Source: a virus. From it: a stretch of 31,568 nt of DNA. Below are positions 18,159 to 26,633 of this stretch, piece after piece; position 1 is the stretch's first letter, and each line of letters starts with the position of its first letter. The notes under the pieces were generated by a model that did not search any database, had not been told where the DNA came from, and saw only the letters and a list, made by a program, of their open reading frames with translations. The stretch lies in IMG/VR virus record IMGVR_UViG_3300034082_000594, positions 1 to 31,568 of that record, one strand, 5' to 3'. The translations under genes and the position numbers were made by a program.

Positions 18159-21100
18159 CGTTGTTGTCCTTCTTGCCCACCTTGTGCGGGAGGTGTTACG
18201 CTACCAATTGGAGATACACTAGCTTCTGGAGCACCTTCGCCACCTAATTCATCGCCAACTGGTTCTCCCATATTCATATCGCCAAAATCTTCAAATTCAT
18301 TTCCACGAATACCAACATCGCTAAGTCCCATTTGATCTCCCAAATCACTAGGTTTAATTTTACCTTTTGGATTTTCTTCCATATACATTTGTTCATTTTC
18401 TAGTATTTCAGCAGGACTTAATCCAAGATATTTCTTCAACAAGAATCTACGACTTAGATACTTAGAACCTTCAAGTTGTCCAAATACACCAGCTTTTGCA
18501 GAATCAAGTTCAATTTGTCTATATTGACTAAAGCTTTGTGGCTCAGTGAATATTAAATCAAACATACTAGCGTCTATGTTAAATCCTCTATGCTTCAAAA
18601 ATCTTTTAAATTCACGATCAAATACTGGTTGAATTATATTTTGTAATCTTTGACAATATTTGTTGAATCTAAATTCTTGAATAAATGCTGTTCCAACTCT
18701 ACCGTCAGTAAACACAGCACCACTATCGTCTGAACTTAATGGCATGTAAGAAGATGGAATACGCAATCCACGCATCATTTTATCAGTGAAGAATTTTAAA
18801 TCACTAATTTCACCTAAATTGTCACCACCTGGTAATACTTCCACCTTTGAACCGCGACCATCACTGTTATGAACATAAATTCCAGCACCAAGACCAAACC
18901 AGTGACTACCAGATTCACTTTCAATTGTAATATCACCAGTATCTATTGTGTAATCTAATTCAATTACCTCTAATATTTTATGGTTTTGACGAACTGCAAC
19001 TTTATTAGAATATTTTGGTATACCAGTATATTCTACTTTCCAATCACCAAAAGTTTTATAACCAATTACGTTAACTATTCTATTCAATGTAGTATCAGTT
19101 ACACCCAATCGTTCAGACATATTGGGATCACGTATTGTACTTGGATTTGCAGTTAAGTAAGCATTATGAAATTCGTCGTCAATTCTTAATTCTTTGCCTA
19201 GTTTTTTTACGCTAGTATGACCTCTATCAAATGCGGAAACCATTGCATTAAACATTTCTATAGAATACTTAATTTTTCTATTTTCTGTATTTTCTTTAAG
19301 AGTTTTTACAAATTTTTCGCCAACTACTTTTTTTTCTTCTTCTGTAAATTTATTCCAATATTTTTTTGCATTTTTGCTGTTTCTTTTTGACAGCGATATT
19401 GTGAATTTTTCACTTGGATTTTCATATAATTTTTTCATTCCAGAAATAAGCTTATTTCTGCCTTCTTCCGTTTTCCACATATTAGTTAAAGAATAAGTTC
19501 CTATGCTTTTATGTAATGCTATATGATCTTCTGTTGTCATAACATTTAAGTTATTTGGGTTATTGTTTTGAGAATTAAAATCAATATGATGAACTTGTGT
19601 GTCTTTTCCTACTGGTTTTTTTGCAATAGTTGTATGGACAAACTTCTTTTTTCCATTATTGTTAGATACATATTTCATATATTGTTTTGATTTTTGATTT
19701 GGACCAGTATGCCCAAGTTCAAGATTTAATGGCATCAATGAATCACCGGATTTTAAATTCTGTGCTTCTACTTCTGTCCCATCCCGTAAAATAAATTTAT
19801 GATCAGGAGTTGCAATTACACTTTCCCCATTATCTAATCTTACTTCCAAAACTTTTGCATCACGTCGAGTTATCCCTGCCCACTTAATTTTTGCAGGTTC
19901 CAATTCATGTGTAACATTTGATAGTCCATATACCCAGTTTTCTTTGCCTTCTTGGTGTTCTTTTATTACTTCTTCTAATGTAAGTGTTCTTCCATCTAAT
20001 AATGGTAATTTTGTATCTAAAACCAGGCATCCTTGTGCAAAGAAGAAGTCTTCCATGATAGAGTTTTTAACAAAAATACCACTTTCGGTTGCAAAAGTAT
20101 GATAATTATGCCATTTTTCTTTACCATCAATGGTAATAGTTCCAGTATCTTGTTTTTCATTTATGTATTCTATATTAGTAATGCGATGGTTGAATACTTC
20201 TAATTTTGATACGAAATCTTTCCATCCTTTATATCCAAAGTGGAACAATGTTCTTTCAAAAATTTCAACGGTTACTTTATCATTTAATATTTTATAATTT
20301 TTTGAAGGATCACGTGGGTTATTTTTTCTTATTTCTTCTAAAAATTCTTCATTATTGGATAACAGTTCTATAGTTTGTTTTTTATTCGAATTATGCTTTT
20401 TAACAGTTTCCGAAATTATTTGAAGCATTCTGAAAGAATATACTTTATTTTGGTTTGGATAATTTTCAGTATATGTATTCAGATTGGGAAGTAAAACATC
20501 TTTGACAAATTCTGGATTTTTTTCTAAAAACTTTAATCTAACCGCTCTCATAGTTTTACTATATTTTTCTTTTACATAAGAATCAGTATTTCTAAGATTT
20601 ACCGCTTTTTTCTGTGCTTTTATTATATGATCTAATGCAATAATTCTATCTTCATTTGAAAGATTTTTCCATCTTTCAACTAATGTAGTTCTTATTTTTT
20701 CTTTGACTTCTACAGCCTCTTCTGGCGAAACATTTGCCCAGAAGTTACTATCACCATGGAATTTAAAATGATCTTCTTTGTTCATCCATTGTAGATTTTT
20801 TGGATCATTATTATATCTATTAAAATCTTTGTGGTGGACTATATTTTTATTTCCCTCGATTATGTAAGTAAATTCTTGATGTTTCCCAAGCTTTCTAAAA
20901 TATTCTCCAACCATTCTGTGAACAAAAGTCCATTCTTTATCATTATGATCATACACTTGCGTATATGTGGTTTTATTTTTAGAAGATGGCAATTTTTGCT
21001 GACGAGTTTCAAAACTAATCAAAGAATCACTGGGAGTTAAATCTTTAGCTTCTACAAAACCTTTTCCAAATACTGGTATTTTGTGGTCTGGAGTAACAGT

Positions 21101-22297
21101 AAGACTTTCCCCGTTATCAAAAGTAAGTTTTATAACTTGTGTATCTTTTCTAGTTATTCCAGCCCATGTTATCACACCAGGAACTATTTTTCCAGTTTCT
21201 GGATCACAACTATAAGCCCAATTTTCTTTACCATCTTGATATTCATTAATAAGTTCATTCAACTCTAGAGTTCTTCCATCAAGTAGTGGTATTTTGGTAT
21301 CTAATGCTAAACATAGTGGATTATATTGTGCATCCATTATGTTACTTCCACCGCCAGTTTTATTTGGAATACGCTTTTGGTGAACTTCCATTTTTACTTT
21401 TTCAAGAAAAGCGGATGCACGGTGTGCTGGCATATCACCAACATCTATATAAAATACTCTACGTTCTGGTGCACGTTGAACACGATAAATGATAATAGAA
21501 TCTTCTAGCAATTCTTTTTGCTTATATGTTTTAAATATTGGGTCTAGTATAGAACTACCAAATGGAAAGTTTGGGTCCATTCCTTCGGTCATAGCAACAT
21601 GTACTACATTATTGGAATCAACATGAAATTCATCAGCAGGATTGCTTATGTTGGCACTAGAGTATCCAGTATTGACGCCAGATTGTCTTCCGGTTAGTGT
21701 AGTAAATGTAGAATTTGTAATTCCACCAGTAGTTCTATTGATACCAATTGGGGTTGTTGCAGTTTTGTTTTGCAAGTTAAGGTCCAAATTTCGTATAATG
21801 TATTGTTCTGGTTCTTTTCCCTTACTTTCATTAATAACAACACCACTAACATCTTGTGGTTGAACAAACAATAATTGCCATGTTTCTGGATCACGAACAA
21901 ATGGCTGATCACCGTATTTGATAACATTTCTAAAAGTTTTAAAAATTCTACGATCCCAATCGTTTATATTGCACCATTGTTTTAATACTTGTTTGATTAT
22001 TTTAGCTTCACTTTCAGTAGGATCGTCGAGATATCTAACTTTAAATGGTGAACTTGTTTCTTCATCAAGTTGTGTAGCAAATTCTGCAATAGTATCAAGG
22101 GCCATGTTTATTTCACTATCCATGTCCATCTGATCGTATTGCATATATCGTTCTGTTCTATTTGGCATACCTGTATAAACTTCTGGTAGCCAACTTTGGA
22201 ATCTACTAGTATAACCTTCACTCCTATTTTTTCCCGCATTGGGTCCAGTTAATGGAGATTTATTCTGATATACTACAAAATGTTTTTTCCAACTCAT
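18155..22297 (-). CDS. gp20: Portal protein gp20, interrupted by two inteins
   Basis: The precursor has 1380 residues; removing the two inteins leaves 575 (328 + 11 + 236), close to T4 gp20 (524). The start at 22297 follows AGAGGAAAAATA. Family hallmarks include the YGDQPFVRD region (about 128), GMDPNFPFGSSILDPIFKTY (about 239-258), RRVFYIDVGDMPAHRA (about 279-294) and, after splicing, YNPL-SIMEDFFFAQG-SDGRGSKVEVLPGG. gp20 forms the dodecameric ring at one head vertex that starts prohead assembly, passes DNA during packaging and joins the tail. Both inteins fall in the most conserved core, so the protein should be non-functional until both splice. The C-terminal tail (after about 1320) is Gly/Pro/Gln-rich and variable. 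The gene follows the tape-measure-like gene and is coupled to the 69-residue gene. Confidence 0.95.
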   Translation of the reverse strand: MSWKKHFVVYQNKSPLTGPNAGKNRSEGYTSRFQSWLPEVYTGMPNRTERYMQYDQMDMDSEINMALDTIAEFATQLDEETSSPFKVRYLDDPTESEAKIIKQVLKQWCNINDWDRRIFKTFRNVIKYGDQPFVRDPETWQLLFVQPQDVSGVVINESKGKEPEQYIIRNLDLNLQNKTATTPIGINRTTGGITNSTFTTLTGRQSGVNTGYSSANISNPADEFHVDSNNVVHVAMTEGMDPNFPFGSSILDPIFKTYKQKELLEDSIIIYRVQRAPERRVFYIDVGDMPAHRASAFLEKVKMEVHQKRIPNKTGGGSNIMDAQYNPLCLALDTKIPLLDGRTLELNELINEYQDGKENWAYSCDPETGKIVPGVITWAGITRKDTQVIKLTFDNGESLTVTPDHKIPVFGKGFVEAKDLTPSDSLISFETRQQKLPSSKNKTTYTQVYDHNDKEWTFVHRMVGEYFRKLGKHQEFTYIIEGNKNIVHHKDFNRYNNDPKNLQWMNKEDHFKFHGDSNFWANVSPEEAVEVKEKIRTTLVERWKNLSNEDRIIALDHIIKAQKKAVNLRNTDSYVKEKYSKTMRAVRLKFLEKNPEFVKDVLLPNLNTYTENYPNQNKVYSFRMLQIISETVKKHNSNKKQTIELLSNNEEFLEEIRKNNPRDPSKNYKILNDKVTVEIFERTLFHFGYKGWKDFVSKLEVFNHRITNIEYINEKQDTGTITIDGKEKWHNYHTFATESGIFVKNSIMEDFFFAQGCLVLDTKLPLLDGRTLTLEEVIKEHQEGKENWVYGLSNVTHELEPAKIKWAGITRRDAKVLEVRLDNGESVIATPDHKFILRDGTEVEAQNLKSGDSLMPLNLELGHTGPNQKSKQYMKYVSNNNGKKKFVHTTIAKKPVGKDTQVHHIDFNSQNNNPNNLNVMTTEDHIALHKSIGTYSLTNMWKTEEGRNKLISGMKKLYENPSEKFTISLSKRNSKNAKKYWNKFTEEEKKVVGEKFVKTLKENTENRKIKYSIEMFNAMVSAFDRGHTSVKKLGKELRIDDEFHNAYLTANPSTIRDPNMSERLGVTDTTLNRIVNVIGYKTFGDWKVEYTGIPKYSNKVAVRQNHKILEVIELDYTIDTGDITIESESGSHWFGLGAGIYVHNSDGRGSKVEVLPGGDNLGEISDLKFFTDKMMRGLRIPSSYMPLSSDDSGAVFTDGRVGTAFIQEFRFNKYCQRLQNIIQPVFDREFKRFLKHRGFNIDASMFDLIFTEPQSFSQYRQIELDSAKAGVFGQLEGSKYLSRRFLLKKYLGLSPAEILENEQMYMEENPKGKIKPSDLGDQMGLSDVGIRGNEFEDFGDMNMGEPVGDELGGEGAPEASVSPIGSVTPPAQGGQEGQQR
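18866..20029 (-). mobile_element. Intein 2 in gp20 (388 residues, HNH endonuclease)
   Basis: It spans precursor residues 757-1144. The first residue is Cys (CLVLDTKLPLLDGRTL). Block B has T-P-D-H (about 829-832), and the C-terminus is GIYVHN followed by extein Ser1145. All residues for class 1 splicing are present: Cys1, block B Thr and His, penultimate His, terminal Asn and Ser+1. The middle carries an HNH nuclease motif (V902-H-H-I-D-F-N, N916, D924-H, H929) rather than the commoner LAGLIDADG type, followed by a helical DNA-binding-like region. It is very similar to intein 1 in both the splicing blocks and the HNH domain. It probably homes into the conserved gene 20 site of relatives. Confidence 0.93.
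20063..21313 (-). mobile_element. Intein 1 in gp20 (417 residues, HNH endonuclease)
   Basis: It spans precursor residues 329-745. It begins with Cys (CLALDTKIPLLDGRTL), block B has T-P-D-H (about 402-405), and it ends GIFVKN before extein Ser746. Terminal Asn and Ser+1 are canonical, but the penultimate residue is Lys rather than the usual His. The HNH motif reads VHHKDFN (487-493), then NLQWM, D509-H and H514. A longer helical region follows, ending in a helix-turn-helix-like segment before splicing block F. It lies only 11 extein residues before intein 2 and is clearly its sister. Splicing is expected because the portal is essential, but the altered penultimate residue may slow it. Confidence 0.92.
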
Positions 22298-22334
22298 TAT
22301 TTTTCCTCTATGAATTATGTTATAGTGTATTTAG

Positions 22335-25300
22335 TTATTGTGCAGCCTCGTCATATTTTCTGATCAATGTCCCAATTAATCTGTTTGTTTCTGTCATTAA
22401 TAATATCATAGATTCACTGTTTTGTGAAGAACTATTTGGTAGATTGCTATTAATTGCGGGTATATTAGTACTAGAATTATCAGTAATAGCAGCCCCAACT
22501 AAATCACCACCAACACCACCAACAGCAGAACCGCCAAAATATCCCAAAGCACCACCAATAACACCACCAAGGAATGCACCTGTCGCATTTCCAACTACTG
22601 GGACAGCAGTACCAATTCCACCACCATATAGTGCACCATATCCAGCCCCTGTCAAAGCACCACCAACACCACCAACAGCAGAACCAACACCTTCTGATTT
22701 TTGTCTGGTTGTAAGAGTTTCATCAGTCAATGCATCATATGCTTCATATGCTCCAATTCCAACAATTAGCGGGGTATTTAATTTACCTGCTATAACTTTT
22801 AATCCTGTACCACCACCAGCAGCAGCAGCACGTGCAGCATCATCTACTAAATTTCCACCAGCAGCAGTAGTAGCTGCAGCAGCAGTAGTAGCTGCAGCAG
22901 CCTTAGCAGCAGCCTTAGCAGCATCATCTACTAAATTTCCACCAGCAGCAGTTGGTCGTCCAGCAAATCCCATCATATTTCTAGCAGCAGCACTAGGAAC
23001 TCCTGGCCCTGGCTTAAATCCCATAAGCTTTGGAACTGCCTTCAACATTGTTGGAATTGACTTCAACATAGAACCAACCCCTAGTTTTTTAAAAATAACA
23101 AGTCCAGCAATAGTAGCAAGAATACCAGATGTAACGGGATATTCGGTAATAGCATCTTTTCCCTTATCAACGGCAATATCTGACACAGTGGGTATTATTC
23201 CATTTTTTTCTATATTATCTATGAATTTACGCAACCCGGTTATAAAATCTTTACCAGCAGCATTTGTGTCTATTCCTAACTGGTCAAGAACTCCGACTAA
23301 AATAGATTGTTTTATTGCATTTGCTGTATTTTGTAGTTCACTTGGTATTGCTAACCATGCCGCAGCTTTAATTGCTGCTCCTGCCGCTGCTTGTCCCTCA
23401 ATATTTTCCTCAACTAATTTATTAAGTCCTGCAAAGTTACTTGACATTTCTACTAACTTTTCTATACCAGGGATTCCAATGTTTGATCTGTATCCCATTT
23501 CTTGTGTTAAATTTTTATCAGAAAATATAGCAATCATTGATAATAGTTTAGCAGTGAATTCCTCTGTTGGCATTGATTTTACATTGTCAGACATAAAATC
23601 AAATACTTGTTCAAAACTATCTATGTCTTGAACAACTGCGGTTCTCAATTCTTCTGGAAGATTTTTTAAAACTATTGAAAAATCTTCACCAAATTGTGCA
23701 GATCGTAACATTTGGTTTCCGATTTCAATGGCTGAATCTCCCCCACGCTGCATAGTTCCCATAAATGAATCTACGTTTGCTGCTGCAACTGTGCTATTTT
23801 CAGACAATAGCTTAATAGCCAAGTTTAATGTTGAATCGTTTATTCTAGATTCATTCATTTTTCTACGCATTTCTCTAGCATCTTGTCCAGTCATTGCAGC
23901 TAGTTGACTAGTATTATAAAGCAAACCATTCATACTACTACTAACCGCATCATATATATCAGCACTATCCATGCCACTTTTGCGACGCAATTCTATTTCC
24001 TGCATTAGTATTTCGTTATATTCGTTATTTGTTAATCCAAAATTGTTAAAAACTTCGGCCTTATCCAGCAGGTCGTTACTTAACTCACTAAATTTTTTCA
24101 TACCAGAAGTAGTAGAATTTCCAAGTGATTTTACAGCTTTTCCATTTTCAGAAATTAATTTAGAAAAATCTAATAAATTCATTCCCGCATCTTTTGCAAA
24201 AGTATTCAATTGTAGCAAATCAAATCCTAATCCTGCTGAAACTCCAGATAAATTTTTAAGACCATTTATATATTCTTCTAAAACTGCACCACCAACACCA
24301 ATAATTGCAGCAGCTATTCCACCAATTATAGGTACAGCACCAGCCAGTTTTGATATAGAATCGGTAATTTTACTAAATGTTAATCCGGTAGTCATAGCAC
24401 TTCCAGCAAGCGAAGTTAGTCCGGTTACTGTTTGCCAAGCAGTATTTGCAAGTTGTTCTTGTACGTTAACAATCTTTTTGAAAATTTCATATGATTTTTT
24501 ATTATCTTTTTCTGTTGGAGATAATGAAGAGTCTTCGGTTAGATTATAATGTACTAACAATCTTTTTGTTAAACTAGTATATTCTTTATTATATATAGAA
24601 AAATCTTTTAGAGCAGATTTTAATTCTTCTATCGTTTTTACATCAGGGGATTTTCCATCCGAGACTTTAGCTAACGCATCTTTCAACGATTTTAAATACT
24701 CTTTTTGTAACCCTTTTGTATTTCCAGAATCAATAGCTTTTTTAAGATTATTAACACCTTTCATATAATTTTCATTATCAAAAGTTATAGGAATACCTTT
24801 TTCTTGTTTTTCCATTAAATCTTCAACAAAACTGGTAAACAAAGATTTAAAACTTAAATCTCTACGCTCTATAGTAAAAATATCAGGATCAGGCGTAGCT
24901 TTACCACCCGAACTACCCGTAGAACGTGTTATTTTTCCGCCTTGATCACTACCAGATGCAAATACTTTAGAAATTCTATTTGTATTTCTTAACATAGTTT
25001 TATATGTAGTAGAAATTTCTTTAATCACCAAATTCAAATCTATTAAACTTTTAGAAAGATATAGCAATGATCCTTCTACTAAGGTAATACTTGTACTATA
25101 ATTTTTTGATAACTCTGACATTTTTTTGTTAAAGTTAGTAGATGAATTATCAACATTTTGGGCTTTTGAACGAGCAACAACTGGTTTTGTTTTTTCAGAT
25201 TTTATAATTGTAGTATTTTGTTTTACTAATTCTTCTTGTTTCTTTTTAGATTTTTGTAATTCATCTACAATCTGTTTAAAATAATGCTCTTGAACCCTAA

Positions 25301-25457
25301 CAGTTTTGTTACCATTACTACCTACACCTACTAGCTTATTTAATGCACGTGCAGTTATTTCATTATATTTTAACATCGCTTCTAGTGTAGTTTCGGTTGC
25401 CCATGCGGGAACACGAATACGTTGATCACCGATTTCAATATCAATAAGGTCTGCCAT
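22335..25457 (-). CDS. Tape-measure-like tail protein
   Basis: This encodes 1040 residues from an ATG at 25457 with a TAGGAAA site. The N-terminus (IDIEIGDQRIRVPAWATE) is followed by a long polar, helical region. Residues of about 360-396 include a hydrophobic Gly/Ala segment (AVPIIGGIAAAIIGVGGAVL). Residues of about 800-850 are Ala-rich with an internal duplication, and residues of about 925-990 are glycine-zipper-like (GVGGALTGAGYGALYGGGIG and onward). Long helical proteins with hydrophobic patches are typical of tail tape measures, which set tail length and enter the host envelope. T4 gp29 does this with 590 residues; I see no direct similarity to it. The neighbouring gp26-like hub gene supports a tail assembly role. 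The call is by architecture and context. Confidence 0.6.
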   Translation of the reverse strand: MADLIDIEIGDQRIRVPAWATETTLEAMLKYNEITARALNKLVGVGSNGNKTVRVQEHYFKQIVDELQKSKKKQEELVKQNTTIIKSEKTKPVVARSKAQNVDNSSTNFNKKMSELSKNYSTSITLVEGSLLYLSKSLIDLNLVIKEISTTYKTMLRNTNRISKVFASGSDQGGKITRSTGSSGGKATPDPDIFTIERRDLSFKSLFTSFVEDLMEKQEKGIPITFDNENYMKGVNNLKKAIDSGNTKGLQKEYLKSLKDALAKVSDGKSPDVKTIEELKSALKDFSIYNKEYTSLTKRLLVHYNLTEDSSLSPTEKDNKKSYEIFKKIVNVQEQLANTAWQTVTGLTSLAGSAMTTGLTFSKITDSISKLAGAVPIIGGIAAAIIGVGGAVLEEYINGLKNLSGVSAGLGFDLLQLNTFAKDAGMNLLDFSKLISENGKAVKSLGNSTTSGMKKFSELSNDLLDKAEVFNNFGLTNNEYNEILMQEIELRRKSGMDSADIYDAVSSSMNGLLYNTSQLAAMTGQDAREMRRKMNESRINDSTLNLAIKLLSENSTVAAANVDSFMGTMQRGGDSAIEIGNQMLRSAQFGEDFSIVLKNLPEELRTAVVQDIDSFEQVFDFMSDNVKSMPTEEFTAKLLSMIAIFSDKNLTQEMGYRSNIGIPGIEKLVEMSSNFAGLNKLVEENIEGQAAAGAAIKAAAWLAIPSELQNTANAIKQSILVGVLDQLGIDTNAAGKDFITGLRKFIDNIEKNGIIPTVSDIAVDKGKDAITEYPVTSGILATIAGLVIFKKLGVGSMLKSIPTMLKAVPKLMGFKPGPGVPSAAARNMMGFAGRPTAAGGNLVDDAAKAAAKAAAATTAAAATTAAGGNLVDDAARAAAAGGGTGLKVIAGKLNTPLIVGIGAYEAYDALTDETLTTRQKSEGVGSAVGGVGGALTGAGYGALYGGGIGTAVPVVGNATGAFLGGVIGGALGYFGGSAVGGVGGDLVGAAITDNSSTNIPAINSNLPNSSSQNSESMILLMTETNRLIGTLIRKYDEAAQ
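22834..22952. repeat. 35-base direct repeat and GCAGCA/GTAGTA tandem tract
   Basis: A 35-base sequence starting GCAGCATCATCTACTAAATT occurs exactly twice (22834-22868 and 22918-22952). Between the copies are imperfect GCAGCAGTAGTAGCT units. They encode the duplicated Ala-rich AAGGNLVDDAA segments of the tape-measure-like protein. This looks like a recent in-frame duplication that would lengthen the protein. Confidence 0.9.
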
Positions 25458-25481
25458 TTAATTTCCTACATTAACTACAAA

Positions 25482-25489
25482 GATAAATA
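25482..25489 (+). promoter_or_regulatory. Possible late promoter GATAAATA for the gp26-like gene
   Basis: GATAAATA, one mismatch to the late element, lies 41 bases upstream of the ATG at 25530 on the plus strand in the divergent gap. It is the best candidate I see for this operon; the evidence is weak. Confidence 0.35.
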
Positions 25490-25512
25490 CATGTGATAAT
25501 CACAATTATAAC

Positions 25513-25520
25513 TATTTATA
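25513..25520 (-). promoter_or_regulatory. T4-type late promoter TATAAATA for the tape-measure/portal operon
   Basis: An exact TATAAATA on the minus strand, 56 bases upstream of the ATG at 25457. The transcript would cover the tape-measure-like gene, gp20 and the 69-residue gene. Confidence 0.75.
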
Positions 25521-25529
25521 GGAAAAAAC

Positions 25530-26363
25530 ATGACAGATAATCCACTTTCAAAATTATACAGACACAAATCAATTTATATACAATTACCAAGCAAAGGAAA
25601 GTATTATACCAGTGGTATTAATTTATCTATTGATAATGACCTTGGTATAATGCCAATGACTGCATATGATGAAATATCATTAAAATCACCAGATGCATTA
25701 TTCAACGGGGATGGATTAATAAATTTAATAAAAAGTTGTGTTCCAGATATTAAAAATCCAGAAGAAATGCCGTCATGTGATATTGATCCAATAATTATTG
25801 GAATACGTGCAGCAAGTAATAAGATATTAGAAACAGAAGTTGAATGCCCACACTGTAAAACTGAGCAAATTTTTAATTTAGATTTAACTATGTTGTTGTC
25901 AACTTTTAAAGAGATTAGTGAGAATAATATAATAGAATTATCTGGAAATACTATAATAAAAGTTAGACCATATAGTTTAAGAAGTCAGTTAAAAACAAAT
26001 ATACAGACATTCCATCAGATTAGAATGGAAATGATATTAAACAATAACGAGTCAATAACGGATGATAAAAAATTAGAATTATTCAATAGTGCATTTGCAG
26101 AAGCCACTAAATTGACAGTTGAGCTAGTAGCAGACAATATACTAGCAGTTGAATTGGATGACCTCATAGTAACTGACAAAGAACATATTTTTGAATGGGT
26201 ACAAAATATGGACAAACAAACCTATAAGACAATTGTAGAAAAAATTAAAGAACTTAGCAACGGCACAATGGAAAAAACCACGAAAGTTCAGTGTTCAAAT
26301 GCAGAATGCAATAAAGTATTTGAAACTATTATAGATTTGAACCCCGTAAGTTTTTTCACATGA
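25530..26363 (+). CDS. gp26: Baseplate hub assembly protein, T4 gp26-like
   Basis: This encodes 277 residues from an ATG at 25530 after an AGGAAAAAA site. The N-terminus, with IYIQLPSKGKYY and LGIMPMTAYDEISLKSPDAL, matches the T4 baseplate (gp26-type) family as I know it. These proteins act in baseplate hub or tail-tube initiation. It carries C106-P-H-C109 and C255-x4-C260, which could together form a zinc site. T4 gp26 is about 208 residues. The small next gene overlaps its stop (ATGA), and the divergent tape-measure-like gene lies on the other side, consistent with a tail initiation module. The family assignment is fairly firm; the exact role is less so. Confidence 0.75.
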   Translation: MTDNPLSKLYRHKSIYIQLPSKGKYYTSGINLSIDNDLGIMPMTAYDEISLKSPDALFNGDGLINLIKSCVPDIKNPEEMPSCDIDPIIIGIRAASNKILETEVECPHCKTEQIFNLDLTMLLSTFKEISENNIIELSGNTIIKVRPYSLRSQLKTNIQTFHQIRMEMILNNNESITDDKKLELFNSAFAEATKLTVELVADNILAVELDDLIVTDKEHIFEWVQNMDKQTYKTIVEKIKELSNGTMEKTTKVQCSNAECNKVFETIIDLNPVSFFT

Positions 26364-26590
26364 GGGCAATTAGATTATCTGGTATTGAATTACAAAAATA
26401 CATAGATAATCTAATTGCCCAAGGAGAATCTATTAAAAAAATACTAGCAGAAATATCAGTTTATAGTAATGGATCAATTAACTTACAAGATTTATACAAT
26501 ATGCCAATGACTCAGATTAAAATGATAGAAAAGGTTATATCAGATAAGATCAAATCAGAAAATAAGGTAACTGGTAAAGAATACTTGTAA
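26360..26590 (+). CDS. Small protein coupled to gp26-like gene, possibly gp51-like
   Basis: This encodes 76 residues. The ATG at 26360 overlaps the gp26-like stop (ATGA) and there is no separate ribosome site, so translation is probably coupled. The protein is helical and charged, with the segment GSINLQDLYNMPMTQIKMIEK reminiscent of small tail-assembly chaperones. In T4 the gene next to 26 is 51, a hub assembly factor of 249 residues, so this is far too short for a full gp51. I infer a tail or hub assembly helper from position. It ends just before a strong terminator. Confidence 0.6.
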   Translation: MRAIRLSGIELQKYIDNLIAQGESIKKILAEISVYSNGSINLQDLYNMPMTQIKMIEKVISDKIKSENKVTGKEYL

Positions 26591-26599
26591 TAGAAAAAC

Positions 26600-26631
26600 A
26601 AAAAGAAGGAAACATATGTTTCCTTCTTTTT
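26600..26631 (+). terminator. Perfect-palindrome intrinsic terminator after the gp26-like operon
   Basis: A 32-base perfect palindrome centred on CATATG (arms AAAAAGAAGGAAACAT and its complement) ends in TTTTTT on the plus strand. It begins about ten bases after the stop of the 76-residue gene. Being palindromic, it has a T-tract on both strands and could act in both directions. Confidence 0.85.
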
Positions 26632-26633
26632 TA

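Noticed and set aside
22252-23631. 459-codon open frame on the plus strand opposite the tape-measure-like gene
   Set aside because: It is an antisense shadow of the Ala/Gly-rich coding region; low complexity, no ribosome site and it crosses the real gene boundary.
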